A stretch of DNA of 64,000 nucleotides. Origin: Alitta virens. Lineage: Eukaryota; Annelida; Polychaeta; Phyllodocida; Nereididae. Under the pieces are notes generated by a model that ran no database searches, was not told where the DNA came from, and was given only the letters and a program-made list of their open reading frames with translations. The stretch lies in NCBI GenBank assembly GCA_932294295.1, contig OW028584.1, positions 12,118,938-12,182,937 on the forward strand. Reading direction: 5' to 3'. Positions 22,170-34,153 of the stretch are shown here, piece after piece. Position 1 is the first letter of the stretch. Every line of letters begins with the position of its first letter. The translations under genes and the position numbers were made by a program.

Positions 22170-24030
22170 AAAGCTTAAACTCAAAATTTGGGGGGGGGGG
22201 GGGAATTTTGCATGGAAGTTGATCTTTATCATAGGAATAGGAAAAGCTCCAGGGAGCAACCCATTTGAAAACATTAAAAACAAATCACCAATTTTAGAGC
22301 ACCCCGGTGTTACAACTATTGCACTGATCCAATTTTTTGATAAAGATCTTATACTTTTTGCAGGATTTCCAGGAATTAGTAGAATGAGTGGGACCCTCCT
22401 GTCCCACAACCATTTTGACTTACAAAATGTAGGTAGCTGCATCTAAATTTTTAACACCATTGTCAGCCAGCCTTGTTCAATGTCATGTAAAGTGACTTTT
22501 TATTCTGCTCATTCACTATCTCGTTAATGAAATATGACTATATATTATACAGTGTACATCTAAATAAAATATTATTGAAAATGTCTACTTAAAAATAGGT
22601 TCAGTGGGCAGCCGTGGCACCGACATGCACTCTTGTAATTTAACTCGAAATTGAAATTTCCGAAAATTTGTTTGTGATGAAATGTAGAAAATGTTCCTGT
22701 ATTTGTTTCTATTAATATATTATTAGGATGGTGGAAAGCCTCCCTCCCTCCCTTTACTCTTTCCTCGATCCGCCCCTCTGTCTACTATTGGGCCTTACGG
22801 CACAGCATCACTAAAGACATAGAGTGTTTCAGCTCAACTCATTTCGATATTTCCAGCTTCCAAAACATGAAAGGTAGATGACAACAGCAAAGAATATGAT
22901 TCCTTCCAACAAGGCACTTTTCATCACCATCAACTACTTGAAAACCACTCGCATGTCCGGATGCATCAGTTGGTACAAATGGAAAATTTCTTTCCAAACC
23001 AGTGCAGCGCAATCATTTCTCTTCATCATTCTTGACAAATTGTCTGATTCTTTCTCGTTCCAGTTTAATCAGCTGCCTGGAAATGTCTCCAAAAGAATGA
23101 AAAGGCATAGAAAAACAAGGCTACAATCCAGAGCAGGGGCATCTGCAAACATCCACAGCAGTGAATGTAATTAGCTTAAAAGCTAGAAATTGACGGCCAA
23201 TTACTCTGCAGTCTAGTTTGTATGAATACACAGTGCGGGTGGTAGTGGGGCGGGTGCCTTTCTTGCACCATTGGCTTGTATGTGAACAGCTGGCGGAACT
23301 CAATACATAGCCTTTAGGATGGTTCTCGGTAACTGCCTTTGAGGAATCGATTTGCTGTTCTGTGTAACTGACCCTCTTACTCCGCCCAGTCCAATTTATT
23401 GATGGGGGGACCTTGGCTTTCATTCCACATGACAAGAGCCCTGCATCTCCACTGACAACTCATTATAAGCAACGGCCCTTTTTGGTAGACTCGGGATCCG
23501 ATGATCCTTGCTGCCTATTCTACTTTGCAGCAGCAGCCGGGATGTAAGGTCACTGGTTTACAACTTCCATTCAACTTCTGTACATAGTATGGCGCCCAGA
23601 TGATGTTTGGTCAGTCTCAAATATTTCTGTTACAGCTGGCTATACCCAAAGCCCATCATCATGTTTTTGCAAGAAATGTAAGGTCCCTGGTGAACTTCTG
23701 TAGAATATAGAACATTTGGATATGGTTGCTCTAAGAAAACTTGCTGCTGGTAGAAAAAAAGTGGTTCCAACGCTTTCGCACTGTTCAGCAGGCGAGTCTT
23801 TTGACTTTTGATGAATCGCCACTAATTTTTTTTTGATTCTGTGCTTCGACTGCTTTTATAGTTGTTTACAAGTCAAAATATAAAAAAAAAGAAAATTTTT
23901 GAACAAAGTGTGGAAATGTTCGAAGCACAGATGCGATTTTGTGTAAGGTTTTCTCAGTTTCACTATTTCTATTAGAACCATTACCATGATTTGCAGATTA
24001 CCACAGATTAATATTGACGGCTATTACAGT
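22170..24030. other. Non-genic stretch of mixed complexity
   Basis: A G-run lies near 22190. The part from 22800 to 23830 is GC-richer and unique, without the reading-frame bias expected of an exon. It could contain conserved non-coding or regulatory sequence (inference only). An inverted pair TGTGCTTCGA / TCGAAGCACA spans about 23840..23935. Confidence 0.35.
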
Positions 24031-24035
24031 ACTCA

Positions 24036-24192
24036 TACATGGCCAATTGTGCCACGTGCGTTTTCCATGCGTTTGGAATAACTTATGGAAAACTTGGTTT
24101 TTGCCTCATTATAATTAGCTAAAAACCATGCGTTTTCCATGCATTTATCCTTCTCATGGAAAACGCACGTGCTATGAACATTTGGCCATGTA
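24036..24192. mobile_element. TA-flanked palindromic MITE (CATGGCCAAATG family), copy 2
   Basis: It starts TA-CATGGCCAATTGTGCCAC and ends AACATTTGGCCATG-TA. The long arms contain GTGCGTTTTCCATGCG and CATGGAAAACGCAC. It is the longest of the four copies at 153 bp between TA sites. Confidence 0.9.
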
Positions 24193-24596
24193 TCATACGT
24201 TTTAATCTTTTACGACCGTTAGACCACTTCGCAACCACCTTGCTACATACCACTACAGCAAATGATCTTGCCATGTAAATGTCGACTGGAAGCTGACTAA
24301 AATACATCATCACCACAATCTTGTCCCTTTTTAGTGCTACTATGCATGACAGGAATTTAATTACAGGATAAATGTATACATCACAGCACAAGTCACTTTC
24401 ATACACTCTGTAATCTGTACTTTGCTTGATATTAGCTAAGCAGGGGACAGCCTAGTAAGAGGTGAAGCAGCTAAGCCTCCCAAAGAAACTTCATGAAGTA
24501 TGAAAGAGCCTGAAGTTTGGAAAGAACCATAAATCAATGACTCAATAATAAATGAAATGGAATTGACAGTTTAGATGAGGGGGAATGCCTTATGAT

Positions 24597-24714
24597 CCCA
24601 GACAGCATTCCAAATTGTTTCAACATCGGCGCGATGTCAAAACGATGTTGTACCGACGGCGGTCGACATAGAAACGACACTGGGCCTGATTTGGAATGCT
24701 ATCTGGGTTGGCAA
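24597..24714. mobile_element. Short MITE with CAGAYAGCATTCCAAAT ends
   Basis: CCCAGACAGCATTCCAAAT at the left and ATTTGGAATGCTATCTGGG at the right are inverted repeats. Between them are GTTTCAAC, CGATGTTG and CGACGGCGGTCGAC motifs. A SINE is inserted exactly at its right edge. Confidence 0.75.
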
Positions 24715-24903
24715 GGGGGCGTGGGCCTAGATCAGAGGTAGTGCTCTGGGCTTCCAACCACTGGGTCCTGGGTTCGATTCCCGGTCGAGCCTAAGTTGGA
24801 TGGCTGTTTCCTCCATCGTCTCATTGCCATGGTCCCTGCCTGTCCTAATTAGCCCAACTGGTGCAGAAATGCAGGACGTAAAGCCCTAATCACACACACA
24901 CAC
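24715..24903 (+). mobile_element. tRNA-derived SINE, family 1, with clear 14-bp target-site duplication
   Basis: The head has GGGCCTAGATCAGAGGTAG (A box) and GGGTTCGATTCCCGG (perfect B box); the body is full-length with a (CA)n tail. ATCTGGGTTGGCAA occurs immediately before (24701..24714) and after (24904..24917), a 14-bp duplication expected of LINE-mediated retroposition. This is the best copy for defining the element's ends (about 189 bp). Confidence 0.93.
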
Positions 24904-25555
24904 ATCTGGGTTGGCAAATATTACAGATATTATTTTCATATTTATATCTGGATTCTGGAGATAGGTCTATTAGTCTAGCTAACTCTACTAGTCATGTCAT
25001 GGACACATTACAAGAAAAGGCTAGAAAGGGGAAATTTTCAGGTAGGCTTTTTTAAGTCAGAAATGCTTTCCATTTTACAATTGTTTTGGAGAAATATTAT
25101 TGTGGATAGTGTTTCTTGCAGAAAATAAGAGATATCAGAAGAAAAGAAAAACCAGTCTGGCTAATTTTTTTGTCCACCCGCGTAGGGCATTCTGAATTTC
25201 TTCCAATTCAATTTTGTTTCCCTCTACTGGTCTGTCTATATTGTGTGCCCATAACATCCAAGAACTAGTTTAGATCTGGCTTCTGGCCAATCCAAAATTA
25301 ACTGGATTGTTGAGTCAGACTAAAACCCATTTTTGTCATATTTTGCCATTCGGCAAATGACAGAATCTTCCTGGAATGTTAAATGTTGACTAATTTCTCA
25401 AGGAGAACACTATTTCAAGGCGGTATTAAAGGCCTTGTCGCAAAAGTTTCATGCATTCTGTTGCCAAAGCATAATGATACACATTGGCTTGCCTCCTTGT
25501 TTTAATTTTTTTTTTTTGCCCAGGAGTGTAGGAGACTTAAACAGGATTCCTAATA

Positions 25556-25745
25556 CCTAAAACGTCTATCCCATGGGTGGGAGATTTTACTTGCCTCAGC
25601 ATAGACGAGTACAATGTGCCACCAATTTAACATCTCATGCCACTGACATCCATGCAGCTGAGACGTACAGTATCTCATGAAGAGTGCCTGAGCCAGGGTT
25701 GGAACCCAGGACCTTCAGTGGAGCCCGTCAGTGTTATAGGGCATT
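25556..25745 (+). mobile_element. SINE-2 copy, 3' part
   Basis: CCATGGGTGGGAGAT, TTACTTGCCTCAGCATAGAC, GCCACCAATTTAACATCTCA, TCTCATGAAGAGTGCC and a B-box-like GGTTGGAACCC, followed by GGACCTTCAGTGGAGC. It agrees with 19419..19562 and, in the first part, with 29225..29290. Confidence 0.78.
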
Positions 25746-26597
25746 CAATAAAACTGACTACATTTCAGACATGAGATTTATGGAAGTGTTGATGTGATGT
25801 CATGCTGTTATAAGAAGCTCTGGCTAATCCCTGAGTTTGCTGCTTGCCTAAATAATTGTTGATTCCAGGGAGGGTCCTAGAAATTAAATATGGATCAGAA
25901 GGTATTGTAGTATGTTTTAATTATTTCAATTCAATTGCCCCCTCCCCACCCAATAGTTCACTGCTTGCTTTGAGCCCACACTTACATACATCACATGGTC
26001 AGTTGTGGTGGGTTGCTTGGACTCAGTGCCTTTTAACCACTGGGCCATCCATCTGCTGATTCAGTAAATATGTAATAGTAATACACCGTTACGAGGGATA
26101 TAACATTCCAATGTGGGTAATTATTTAACTTATAATGCCATATTTTAGCTGTAATTGTGGGACTATTTTCATGGATGATTTGATTTTGCGAAGATTGTGA
26201 TATGGTTGAAACTATGCAAATGCTAAGGCAAACAATCCTAAAGAGGATCTACTCTTTGTTGTGCTTTTAAAACTAAGCAGACCTTAAGGGATTAATTCTG
26301 TATTGGATCACGTTGTTTGTGTTTGTGTTTTTTTGCTAATCCCTATGTTAGCAGTTGTTCATGAATGATATTACTGCTCCAAAGCCGGGAGATAACATGC
26401 CAAACTGGCCAGATATATCCCGGCAAAGAACAATAGAAAAGGGACTACTTTGGGTATATAAGAGTTAATCTGAGAGGTATAGTTAGTCTTCAACAATGAC
26501 TTTCCTTCCTGAAACTGAATGCCTTTTTCACTCATGGCCATGTGGCCTCCTGCTAAAATGTCCATCAGATTAGCCAATGCATTTAAGCACTAAAGGG

Positions 26598-26660
26598 TGG
26601 ATTTGAAAACAGGACCCATTGGTTGGCAGCCCAGAGTGCTACAACTGAGCTGAGCCCTTG
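26598..26660 (-). repeat. Isolated tRNA-like head of SINE family 1
   Basis: Read on the minus strand: GGGCTCAGCTCAGTTGTAGC, CTCTGGGCTGCCAACCA, TGGGTCC. The downstream SINE body is missing. It is either a truncated SINE or a tRNA pseudogene; the B box is degraded. Confidence 0.5.
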
Positions 26661-27010
26661 CTCTATGTAAGCTTTCAATGAAGTTGGGGCAAACGATGCT
26701 TGAAGGTCAGTGCAAGGACCTGGTTTGATCTGAAAATATGGGAAAGGGGAACATGGGTGGCTGCAGACATTATTAACAGTGGGATATCCGAGCGTAAGGG
26801 CTGATATTATGTCTACAGCCTTGGCCTGTACAGTCCATAAATTCAACTCCAGATTCGGGCTACATTTTAATTGGATCCTCGCTTTCAGAGCTAGAAATGC
26901 ATTGATACATTCATAATATAAATCAAAAGAAACCCGCTATACATTTAGCAAATGTTATAGGTATTATATATTTATTGAAGGCATGGTTATTGATAAATGT
27001 TTACTTCTTT

Positions 27011-27462
27011 TACACTTGTGAAGGTCAGAAAACACTGAGGTTGGCACTTGTGAAGGACAGAAAATACTGAGATTGGCACTTGTGATGGTCAGAAAACACT
27101 GAGGTTGGCACTTGTGAAGGACAGAAAACACTGAGATCGGCACTTGTGAAGGACAGAAAACACTGAGGTTGGCACTTGTGAAGGACAGAAAATACTGAGA
27201 TTGGCACTTGTGAAGGACAGAAAACACTGAGATCAGCACTTGTGAAGGACAGAAAACACTGAGGTTGGCACTTGTGAAGGACAGAAAATACTGAGATTGG
27301 CACTTGTGATGGTCAGAAAACACTGAGGTTGGCACTTGTGAAGGACAGAAAACACTGAGATCGGCACTTGTGAAGGACAGAAAACACTGAGGTTGGCACT
27401 TGTGAAGGACAGAAAACATTGAGGTTGGCACTTGTGAAGGACAGAAAACACTGAGGTTGGCA
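27011..27462. repeat. 32-bp minisatellite, about 14 units
   Basis: Unit GGCACTTGTGAAGGACAG plus AAAACACTGAGGTT, period exactly 32. Variants (AATACTGAGATT, GATGGTCAG, GAGATCGG) recur in an ordered pattern. The minus-strand unit has no stop codon in any frame, which gives several overlapping spurious open frames of up to 155 codons with a 32-residue period. Confidence 0.95.
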
Positions 27463-28029
27463 AGGCCACATTGGCCAGATACCTAAATATGTATCAACTG
27501 AGATGCATGAACTACATTTGAAACCTGTCACAGGGGTTACTGACACCCGACTATTTCATTGGTATATTTTACAGCTGCCATTATTTCCCAAAAAGATTTT
27601 CGTGCTGCAAAAATGGGGGTTGGCCAAGTCTATGGCTATAGCTACGATAAAACAGCATATGACCCCATAAATTGCAGAGTAAAAAAATCAGGAAAAATAT
27701 ATAATTGATGGACCTGGTATGTATAATAATATAATATATATGTATAATGGGGGGGGGGGCGAGGGAGAAGAGGAAGGGGGAAGTCACCTCTCCAAAATGT
27801 GTGTATGAATGGGGGGGGGGGGGGGGGGGTCAGGTCCCTGGAGCAAGGCACTTGGAGCATATGTATGGCAGCTTTGAAGTGGTTATGCCAGGTGAAGATT
27901 TTTCATGCTCAGGGAGTAAAAACTGTGCCTGATGCATCAAACTCCTGTCTTTTTATATTGCCATAATATGCCTCTGTGACTCAGAAATGGCATCAAATCA
28001 CGGCTATATATATGACTCCTCTTGGGCCA

Positions 28030-28412
28030 ATTGATAGTTGTCACCTCAAAACGGTTTTAGCCTTTAATCCCTTGTATCTTAGTCACACAATATTCTCATG
28101 TTATGGTGCTCATCTGTGGAATTTACTGCCATCAAGTTTAGCATTAGATTTTAATGATTTTAAAAAGTTACTTTCGAAATTGGAAGGTCTAATGTTTGCA
28201 TTTTGCAATGTTAGCATTTTATGATATGTTTTAAAAAACTCTATTATGATTTTTTTTAATTTTAATTAAATTAGTTTTTATTGTTATTGTTTTACCTGCA
28301 CATTTTAATTTTTGCACATATACAGTCGATCAGTAGCTCTTTGAGCTAATTTTATTGTTATCTTATGTCGACTTTAAATAAAGATTATTCTATTCTATTC
28401 TATTCTTTTCTA
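28030..28412 (+). mobile_element. 3' end of a non-LTR retrotransposon
   Basis: The open frame ends with LWNLLPSSLALDFNDFKKLL, the carboxy-terminal signature common in CR1/jockey-like reverse transcriptase ORFs (family knowledge). After the stop it has AATAAAGATTATTC and a (TATTC)n tail. Only the last 70 or so codons remain, so this is a 5'-truncated insertion. Confidence 0.8.
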
Positions 28413-28849
28413 GCCTGCTTGAGTGGGAGAATGTCTTGGAATGAAGCTACAGCTGCTGATAGTATCATAGCTCATCTTGTGTAAGTTACCATGATATGTG
28501 GAAGTCCATGAATTGATGTCGGAGCAAGCATGGTCACAATGACTTTGGTGGTACCTTGTGGTACTCCGAGACGGCAGTATGTCTGACTACTTTTATGCAA
28601 GATTAGTGCCGCATATATGAACAATAGAGCCACAAATTCTGGTGGCTTCATAGTTACACATAATACAGAGCCTAAGGGTCATAGGTTAAACTTATGCATA
28701 AAGATGTGCTTGAATTTAAAACTGCTGGGGTTTTCCAGCAAAATGTAGTTGACAGACAATTTTTCTTAGCTGGGCTATTGCCTGTGTTTTGTAATAACTA
28801 GTAAGTCTACAGTATGCTGGTCTGATATGTGGATTGCAAAATGATACTT

Positions 28850-29009
28850 AGATACATAGATAGATAGATACATAGATAGATAAATAGATAGATAAATAGA
28901 TAGATATATAGACACATATATAGATACATAGACATGGAGAGTGCAGCCCTTAGATAGATAGATAGATACATACATACATAGATAGATAGATAGATAGATA
29001 GACAAATAG

Positions 29010-29046
<37 letters not shown>

Positions 29047-29295
29047 CATACATACATACATAGATAGATAGATAGATAGACAAATAGAGATAGATAGATA
29101 GATAGATAGATAGATAGCCAAATAAATAGCTAGATAGATAGATAGATAAGGAAGGTGCAGCCCTCTAATGCAAGTTCTTTCTGCTATCGAGGGTTGATGA
29201 GGCGAGAGAGAGAGAGGAGGAGGAGTCCACCCACGTTACACATTTACCCCATGGGTGGGATCTATTACTTGCCTCAGCATAGACACTATGTAAAT
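28850..29295 (+). mobile_element. (GATA)n array carrying SINE-2 heads
   Basis: GATA/GACA/CATA tetramers run from about 28850 to 29146. They are broken at 28931..28951 by GAGAGTGCAGCCCTT and followed at 29147 by the full SINE-2 head (GGTGCAGCCCTCTAATGCAA to CAGCATAGACAC). The reverse-oriented equivalent is at 17055..17300. The tetramers also create spurious Ser-Ile-Tyr-Leu open frames on the minus strand. Confidence 0.85.
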
Positions 29296-29791
29296 AAATG
29301 AGGCTGTGTGAAGAATGTGATGAATAGAAAAGCCCCTATGAGCATAAATGAATCTCTGTTGTATACATAAGCCTCATATGAACAAATGAGCTTGTTTTGA
29401 GTGTGGAAGAAGGGTTTGTGAGCTGAGACAACTGTGGCGTCGATCTAGCTTATAGTGAATCTAAATCTTTTGGTTGTATGCATGCGAAGCTGCACAAATC
29501 AAAGCACAGTGGTGTATGAGCACATTGAGCCACCAATTAATTTGCATGCAACATCCAAATGGGTATTTATTGCAGCTAAAACTTGAGGACAATCGCATAT
29601 TTATATGGTATGCATCTTCTTTGCCATCCATCAGAATTCATAGACTGTCAATCCATGGATGTTATCGTATATGACTCTATATGCAGCAGTATGCCTCCAA
29701 ATTTCTGACTGATGTCATTTCTGCATTTGTTGCACCTAATTACATGGCGTTGTCCCATGCACTTGAGTGGCTTAATTTCTACCAATAACAA

Positions 29792-30480
29792 CAGCTATAT
29801 TGCTTACCTATCAACCTAGATTTGAGTGAAATTTAGCAATTTAAAGCTATATTGCTCCACTTTCCACCTAGATTTGAGTCAAATTTTGCATTGCAAAGCT
29901 GTATTGCTTACCAATCAACATAGATTTGAGTGAAATTTAGCAATTTAAAGTTGTATTGCTTACCTATCAACCTAGATTTGAGTGAAATTTAGCAATTTAA
30001 AGCTATATTGCTCCACTTTCCACCTAGATTTGAGTCAAATTTTGCATTGCAAAGCTGTTTTGCTTACCAATCAACATAGATTTGAGTGAAATTTAGCAAT
30101 TTAAAGTTGTATTGCTTACCTATCAACCTAGATTTGAGTGAAATTTAGCAATTTAAAGTTGTATTGCTTATCTATCAACCTAGATTTGAGTGAAATTTAG
30201 GAATTTAAAGTTGTATTGCTTATCTATCAACCTAGATTTGAGTGAAATTTAGGAATTTAAAGTTGTATTGCTTATCTATCAACCTAGATTTGAGTCAAAT
30301 TTAGGAATTTAAAGTTGTAACCTATTAACGTAGATTTGAGTGAAATTTAGCAATTTAAAGTTGTAACCTATCAACATTCATTTGCGTGAAATTTAGCAAT
30401 TTAAAATTGTATTGCTTACCTGTCAACCTATGTTTGAGTGAAATTTAGCAAAGCAACGCTGTATTGAAATTTAGCAATGC
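29792..30480. repeat. 52-bp minisatellite, about 13 units
   Basis: Unit built from GTATTGCTTACCTATCAACC, TAGATTTGAGTGAAATTTAG and CAATTTAAAGTT. Some units carry CCACTTTCC or lose the TATTGCTT segment. The first units alternate between two sub-types, and the later units are more uniform. Confidence 0.93.
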
Positions 30481-30489
30481 CAGGCTTTA

Positions 30490-30990
30490 AGTAGCTACCT
30501 AATTAGCGAAATGACAGTAAGGAAACAAATGTGTTGCAAGAACATTTACATTATTTTTGAATCCTAATATATTAGGTGCTATAGTTGGACATACCTATTA
30601 GGGCCCTTGGGCTGTAATAGACAGTATCTTACACATTTTCCTATAGTGCTTATTTATTAGTAAATATTTACTAAATCTATAACATATGCATATAACAACA
30701 TATGTTGGGTTGGAGTGGGTTGTGCCTGATTGACCAAATATATGACATAATCTCATGTACCACTTTACAACACAACCCAATTACAAGTAAATATACACTA
30801 CAATATACATTCATTAGGCTGTCATTCATTACCAGTTGATCCTGTGTTTGTGTGTCAACTGTATATAGTATGTAGTATGTAGTACTGTACTCGGGTCATT
30901 CAATGTTTACAATTCTTCATTTCACCTAGTTTATCCAAGATTCCAAAAAAAGTAGAAAACGCTGATAACCAATTCCTGGTAGGTATAGGC
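30490..30990. other. Non-genic stretch
   Basis: AT-rich, with no recognised gene or shared repeat. Confidence 0.4.
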
Positions 30991-30999
30991 AACCCATGG

Positions 31000-31410
31000 A
31001 CAAACGCCGAATGAGCAACATAGCCGTTTTGTTTGCAGCAAAACCGTCGTCATAGCAACGGGATTACAGGGAAACGACGGTCATTAGAGGATATTTTTAG
31101 ACCATGAAGAAATTACACTCACCTGAGCGTTAAAATTCGAAGTGGCGATATGCTGACCGATGGAGATGATTCTAAGGGTATCCTAGTGAGAGCAGAGGAT
31201 GATGTTGCTGAAACTGGAGCATCATCTTTTGTCCTGCATCCTCCTGCAGCTGTCTGCATCTGCAGTTACGCGCGATCCGCCAGCTGCAGCTCTTGTGTCG
31301 CTGGCTTGTCAGTGAGCCACGAGGGAGGGGAGGGGGGCACTCGCAGCAAAAACACTCTCGGCGGGGAGGGGGGGGGGAGTCACTCAATATGCACTGCAGT
31401 TGTTGTGGAG
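31000..31410. promoter_or_regulatory. CpG-richer segment with an X-box-like motif
   Basis: CpG dinucleotides cluster here, unlike the surrounding AT-rich sequence. GTCGTCATAGCAAC at 31046..31059 resembles an RFX X-box. G-rich tracts lie at 31320..31380. An open frame at 31150..31413 (about 87 codons) has no domain I recognise. It could be a promoter or first exon on either strand; nothing proves it. Confidence 0.25.
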
Positions 31411-31514
31411 TAGGCCATGTGCATGCATGAATATAAATCCAAAATGATGGAAAATTGGATACTTGTTATGTGAGTGTTGATTCCTGTCCTGTACCTCGGA
31501 GCACCATTTTACAG

Positions 31515-31666
31515 TCAATTTCGTAGAGTTGGAAACAAACAGAATCTTATTGGTTGAGGGACTGCTTAAGCCAATGGCAGTCCTGGGTTCACATGACGTC
31601 ATCTGGAGTTTAGCTGCTTCCAATTAAGTCTCTGAGATTTTTTTCCAACTCTACACGAAATTGGAT
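31515..31666. mobile_element. CRE-bearing foldback MITE, related copy
   Basis: CAATTTCGTAGAGTTGGAAA and TTTCCAACTCTACACGAAAT are the inverted ends. Inside, CCAATGGCAGTCCTGGGTTC and ACATGACGTCAT match the inner arm of the 7265..7460 element. Only one TGACGTCA survives (31594..31601); the partner arm has drifted. Confidence 0.7.
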
Positions 31667-31669
31667 GCA

Positions 31670-33280
31670 AAACCAACTTGAAATTAGGACTAAATTACAT
31701 TTAAGAACACTGATTTTTGGTCCTCAGCAAATAGCAATTTTGACAGACAGTGGAGCTTTAAGCCCATTTAAGACCACTAAATTTTGCACAATGGGTGATT
31801 TTAATGCGGAACTTTACTGCAATGTTTTGTTTATATTTCAAGATTTCAAGATAAATTTATTGGCCAGTTTTAAATAACAATATTTCACATCATACATATA
31901 ATATATATCTTTTGAAAAAAATAACATTCATTGCAGGCTGACTCCCATTAATAAGAAGAAGTAATTTACAAATTAACTTTAGAGCAAGTTAAATAATAAA
32001 TTTATGGGAGGAAAAAACACAAAAATTAACAATACAAATTAGTGAGCAAAATAAATTAACCAAACCATATATTCAAATCGTCAAAAAATTACGATCTTCC
32101 TTTTTAAAATGTTTCATGTGTATCTTTATCCGTTCATTTGTTTCATTAATTCACATCTTCAATATCATAAACAAACAACTTAAGTCAGTGTAATAGGCCC
32201 AAAAATTATATATATATAAATAAATAAATAAAAATAAGGAGAAGATAATTAAAGTGAAACGTGATAACCATACTGAAGGCCCTCAATTGTCAGTCAACAC
32301 ATGAATGTAAATATAGGTGTCAGCTACGAACATTAAGCCTGCTTATCTTGTTGTTGCCATCATGTTTGAAATATTAAACTTTGACGATTTTAATCTGGGC
32401 TAAATCTAAGGGGGAATAAATCAATTTGATTCTAGGCTAATTCCTACATTGTTTTTTTGCATCATTTCATTTTAAAAATCGTTTATACCATTGCGTTGTT
32501 TTTAATGCACAATGCCTTAATAAGTCTTCCCTTCATTGTTTAAGAGTCGACACATCCATTGCATTGCCACGCCCCCTGTGTGTATCAGTTCTAACTAAAA
32601 GCTTTGTGAAGTCACAATACTGCTAGCCAAAATGACTAGCTATTTATCGACTATCCTTACTAAATAGTTCTTCATTGCATAAGTAAGACTGCTGTTTATA
32701 TAATCAATTATTGCGCTAAAATTTTGTTGTCAAGAGAGCGCATCTAACACTAGGCCTATAGTCAAATAAATAATGTCGCCAAAATCTGTGTGATCAGCCC
32801 GTTTCTGTTTACTATATTTCGGCTTTTTTTTTTTTCGAGTTGAGAAACATGACTTCTGATAATTGCAAATTAAAGAAATTCTTTTTCTGTACAACTTTTT
32901 TATAGCTGATCCCTGTCGTCAGCCTATCTTTATTTAATTTGCAATTTATTTGTTTTCCTTTCCATCGCATCCTATCGTTTTATGAACTTATATCTTATTT
33001 GTAGATAGGCATAATCATCACAATTTGTTAGTAAAGGATAACATCTTAGGATATATTTTACTTTCTATACATGTAATAACGCACATTTAAGTTGTATCAT
33101 ATAATACATCATAATTTGCAGTTTTTTGTAGAATTATTAATATTATTTACTGATTCTTCTGCAACTGCCATGTTGTCTTACAAATTTTTCCCACTATTTC
33201 TCAGAGGCAGTGTCATCTCACATACAGTGTATAGTGACGAGGTCCCTTTTCTAATGAGTTGCAATTCTCTTAAATAAAAT
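31670..33280. other. Non-genic AT-rich stretch
   Basis: A fragment near 31734..31760 (TTTTGACAGACAGTGGAGCT) resembles the terminal repeat of the MITE at 35484..35890. Otherwise no gene or repeat was recognised. Confidence 0.4.
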
Positions 33281-33282
33281 TG

Positions 33283-33357
33283 GTTCCTACCTGTCCTAAT
33301 TAGCCCACCAGGTGCAGAAATACAACACGTAAAGCCCTAATCCACCCACCACCACCC
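33283..33357 (+). mobile_element. 5'-truncated tRNA-derived SINE, family 1
   Basis: Only the last part is present: CTGTCCTAATTAGCCC, CAGGTGCAGAAATACA, ACGTAAAGCCCTAATCC, then an ACC-rich tail. Confidence 0.8.
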
Positions 33358-33359
33358 TT

Positions 33360-34009
33360 AAACAAAATTACCATATCTTGTATGTTTGTTTGTTTGTATG
33401 TTTATTTACCAGAAGAAGCATATGCTTATCGAGCTCAGCCTGGTACAAATTAAAGATAAAGAACTTACAACAATACATTGTGATATTGAGATAATGATTA
33501 CATGTATATTAAAAGTATATTAGAATATTGAAACAGAGTTGAATAAAGTAATTTTTATGCTATAAAATGGTAGTTAAAAGCAAAAATTTTATAATTTGGA
33601 GTAATATCTGGAAATATTGAAAAATATTGTTGATAATTTATGTATAGAAGATAATTCTTTATCGTTCTACTACATGCCTTTAATGAAACTTTCTCTACCT
33701 CAGAATGTGACGGCAGTTGTGAAATAATTTCATTCCATATGCATGCTCCCTGATATTTTGGCATTTTTTGGCCTTGTTCTGTTCTTGCTCTGGACAATTT
33801 TAATTTCATCCTGTTTCTTGTATTTCGGTAATTGTTATCTGCTAATTATTGGAAATAGTATTGTTGTGGACTTACGAAGTGCAATTTGAGAATTTGTGAC
33901 CCATGCATGCGAACACCAACATAATGTCAATTTCTACTGTCCTAATGTTTTTTTTTTACACAAAATCATTAATAACTGAAATTGCATATTGTAATGAATA
34001 CATGCATAG
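33360..34009. other. Non-genic AT-rich stretch
   Basis: It includes a short TTTG/TATG run near 33385. The open frame on the minus strand at 33555..33809 has no recognisable domain. Confidence 0.4.
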
Positions 34010-34153
34010 TACTTGGCCAATTGTGCCACGCGCATTTTCCATGGGTTTGGATAAACGCATGGAAAACGCATGGTTTTTGCCTCATTATAATTAGCTAAAA
34101 ACCATGCGTTTATCCTTCTCATGGAAAGCGCATGTGGCACATTTAACCATGTA
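34010..34153. mobile_element. TA-flanked palindromic MITE (CATGGCCAAATG family), copy 3
   Basis: It starts TA-CTTGGCCAATTGTGCCAC and ends GTGGCACATTTAACCATG-TA, with the same internal arms as the other copies. It lies about 620 bp upstream of copy 4. Confidence 0.88.

Noticed and set aside
26964..27546. Several overlapping minus-strand open frames with a 32-residue period
   Set aside because: They arise because the 32-bp minisatellite unit lacks stops in all frames; three equally open frames argue against a protein.
28775..29121. Open frames reading Ser-Ile-Tyr-Leu repeats
   Set aside because: They are translations of GATA/CATA tetranucleotide repeats.
31150..31413. 87-codon open frame in the CpG-richer segment
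   Set aside because: The opposite strand is equally open, and Gly/Ser-rich translation from G-runs is a composition effect; kept only as a possible regulatory region.
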